A DNA stretch of 64,000 nt from Notospermus geniculatus. Taxonomy: Eukaryota; Nemertea; Pilidiophora; Heteronemertea; Lineidae. The stretch covers positions 69,927 to 133,926 of the forward strand of contig NMRB01000120.1 of assembly GCA_002633025.1 (NCBI GenBank), given 5' to 3'. The position numbers were made by a program, and so were the translations under genes. The notes under the pieces are model-generated. The model was not told where the DNA came from. It did no database searches and was given only the letters and a program-made list of their open reading frames with translations. Positions 62,301 through 64,000 of this stretch are shown piece by piece (within the stretch, counting starts at the first letter, position 1; each line of letters begins with the position of its first letter).

Positions 62301-64000
62301 ATTATATGCCATTGCACTCTTATTTAGTGATTACTAAGAGCAATGAATACATTACATCACGTAGCGATTACTGACAATAGTGAAAATGTTACATCGCCTA
62401 GCGATTATAAGAGCAGTGAATATGTTACATCATGGCATATACATGTACATACATGTAGGCCGCCTAAGGACAGCCAAAACGTTTCAAGGACGCTTGACAG
62501 TTTTATTCAGGCACAAATGTAGAAGGTGGATAAAATCGGCCACAAGAACCTTCGAGTACCAACAACCTTGTCGTGGCCCCATCCAGTGTTTCTCATTTGG
62601 CACCAACTTGCTCGGTGAATATTGGCCTACAGCATGGATTAGGAAGTAGGGCGAAGAAGAAGTGTTTTTTTTTCATTTGGATTATTTGTCTCCACTGGCC
62701 AGTTCAACTCTCCTAATTACATGTACTCTCCTTGCTAATTTCCCTCACACGTTCTCAAAGATGCCACGAAATGCTGCTGATTGAAGCATTTCTTACACAA
62801 CGTCTGCACATTCCATACGATGAAAACATTTTTTTTTGTTGCAAAAACCGGACTATCATATTCCTAAAATGATGTTCGGTAAAGCAGTTCTGTAAATATG
62901 ACCCGAGGACCCCAGGCCCTGAACTTTGAGTCGGTCTTTGTTGAATACCACTTTTTCGGAAGCCATACGCCGGCAAACGTACTTTTTGGCGGAGAGCAGC
63001 AGACACGTGTCGGAAATAAAGAGTCAAGTGTATCGAATAGACCTAAAGTGGGTATATTTGGTGCATTCGCAGAAAACTTTTGTTAATATACTTTTTGATA
63101 TTATAAATATGACAAGTGTTCGAACTCGACGCTCGCTCAAGTGGTCATGAAATACGGAAAAAGGATACGACACACATCTAACGATTCTACGCTTTCGTAT
63201 CATTGAATGTTTACATAATCATCATTTTGGCACAGCCGTCTGCCGAAACTGTGGCAGACTCACAGAGATGGTTGTCTCAAGTATCCTTCAGTGTCTCTCC
63301 GAGTGTCTGATACGACAATCTCCGCCAGACAGTCAAATATACGATGACATGAAGTACACTCTCTCCTCCCATCCCTTGTAAGAGTACTTCTTGTTGAGAC
63401 TACCCACAGATGTTAAGAACGCGTCTACCTCTCAAAGACAGTTCATGATAACATGCTGTGGAAATTTGATCTTAACTGGAGATCGTACTTCCATCATTTC
63501 ACATTCAGCACCATGATTATTTTATATACCATGGTCATAAACGTCGCTTCACTTACTTAAGGATATGAGACGGGTCGAACTATAATGATGCCTTGGTACA
63601 CGTAGATAGTTGCAACACCCACTAAGTTCCGTTGGCGTCACACAGACAACCACAGCCACCCATGTCATTAAACAGCAAAACAAGACGTATCATCCACAAA
63701 CAAAATTAGACAATCCGCTAGCAATCGAACGAAGCTTCAAATTAATATTTCATGCAACACAACTATGAAAGTCATCATACGATCACGTCAACTTCCTTGA
63801 AGTCTATTAAATTCAGCAGCATGAGAGAAGGCAGCAGAGGCACTGATATATCCTTTTCAGGTTACCTGAACTACATGATTGAAATAACATGTCGGATCAT
63901 TTCCTTCAATCCTATCTTCGATTCAACGGCATCAATGAATTTTCTCTTGGAAATACTACCAGATACCAGTCGAAAGACTGCAACGATGGCAACGATGCTG
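62301..64000. other. Right-edge region, nothing firmly recognised
   Basis: Only short open frames. A minus-strand frame is open from the window edge to a TAG near 63870, about 43 codons, and could be the end of an exon of a gene to the right, but it matches no family I recognise. Confidence 0.3.

Noticed and set aside
63750-64000. Minus-strand frame open from the right edge to a TAG
   Set aside because: About 43 codons only, no family resemblance; chance is a sufficient explanation.

Overview
This is a 64 kb window of animal nuclear DNA. Genes are split by short introns with GT-AG (once GC-AG) borders. The products (NBAS, PPCDC, SERINC, a monoamine-type SLC6 transporter, a death-domain protein, a FABP) are metazoan. 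The AT-leaning background carries many ACATGTACATGT, TACCGGTA and AGGCCTAGGCCT strings. Dense short inverted-repeat elements and possible haplotype-style local duplications suggest a marine invertebrate, perhaps an invertebrate deuterostome such as an echinoderm, amphioxus or hemichordate. I cannot fix the species. Two assembly gaps (about 2317-2715 and 46509-46939) and single N bases (30159, 50288, 54905) are present.

Layout: (1) 35-6834, minus strand: the N-terminal third of NBAS, 21 exons visible, running off the left edge. (2) 7124-8679, plus strand: a complete five-exon PPCDC, head-to-head with NBAS across a 289-bp interval that probably acts as a shared promoter. (3) 13325-20423, minus strand: a 12-exon serine incorporator (SERINC). 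Its start-codon exon and one transmembrane exon are each present twice, and exon 2 carries an apparent 2-nt frameshift. (4) 20.7-26.4 kb: gene-poor, filled with a large fold-back repeat and several MITE-like palindromes. (5) 26447-41613, minus strand: a dopamine/noradrenaline-type SLC6 transporter. It has two alternative TM10 exons of identical length and phase, and no detectable TM9 exon. (6) 41.7-49.1 kb: no gene recognised; contains a tRNA-like SINE and an inverted-repeat element. (7) 49104-50267, minus strand: the last two coding exons of a death-domain protein. (8) 50.3-55.4 kb: repeats, including a three-level nest of palindromic elements. (9) 55485-57268, minus strand: a complete three-exon fatty-acid-binding protein. 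(10) 57.3-64 kb: no gene recognised, but a perfect 33-bp hairpin and another inverted-repeat element.

The genes do not form a pathway: NBAS acts in Golgi-ER tethering and NMD, PPCDC in coenzyme A synthesis, SERINC in membranes, SLC6 in amine uptake, and FABP in lipid binding. I found no unambiguous new multi-gene system. The most interesting biology is the TM10 exon pair of the SLC6 gene, where one copy keeps the extracellular-gate Asp and the other has Asn. Exon structures were read by hand from splice motifs, reading phase and remembered family sequence. They were not verified by transcript alignment.
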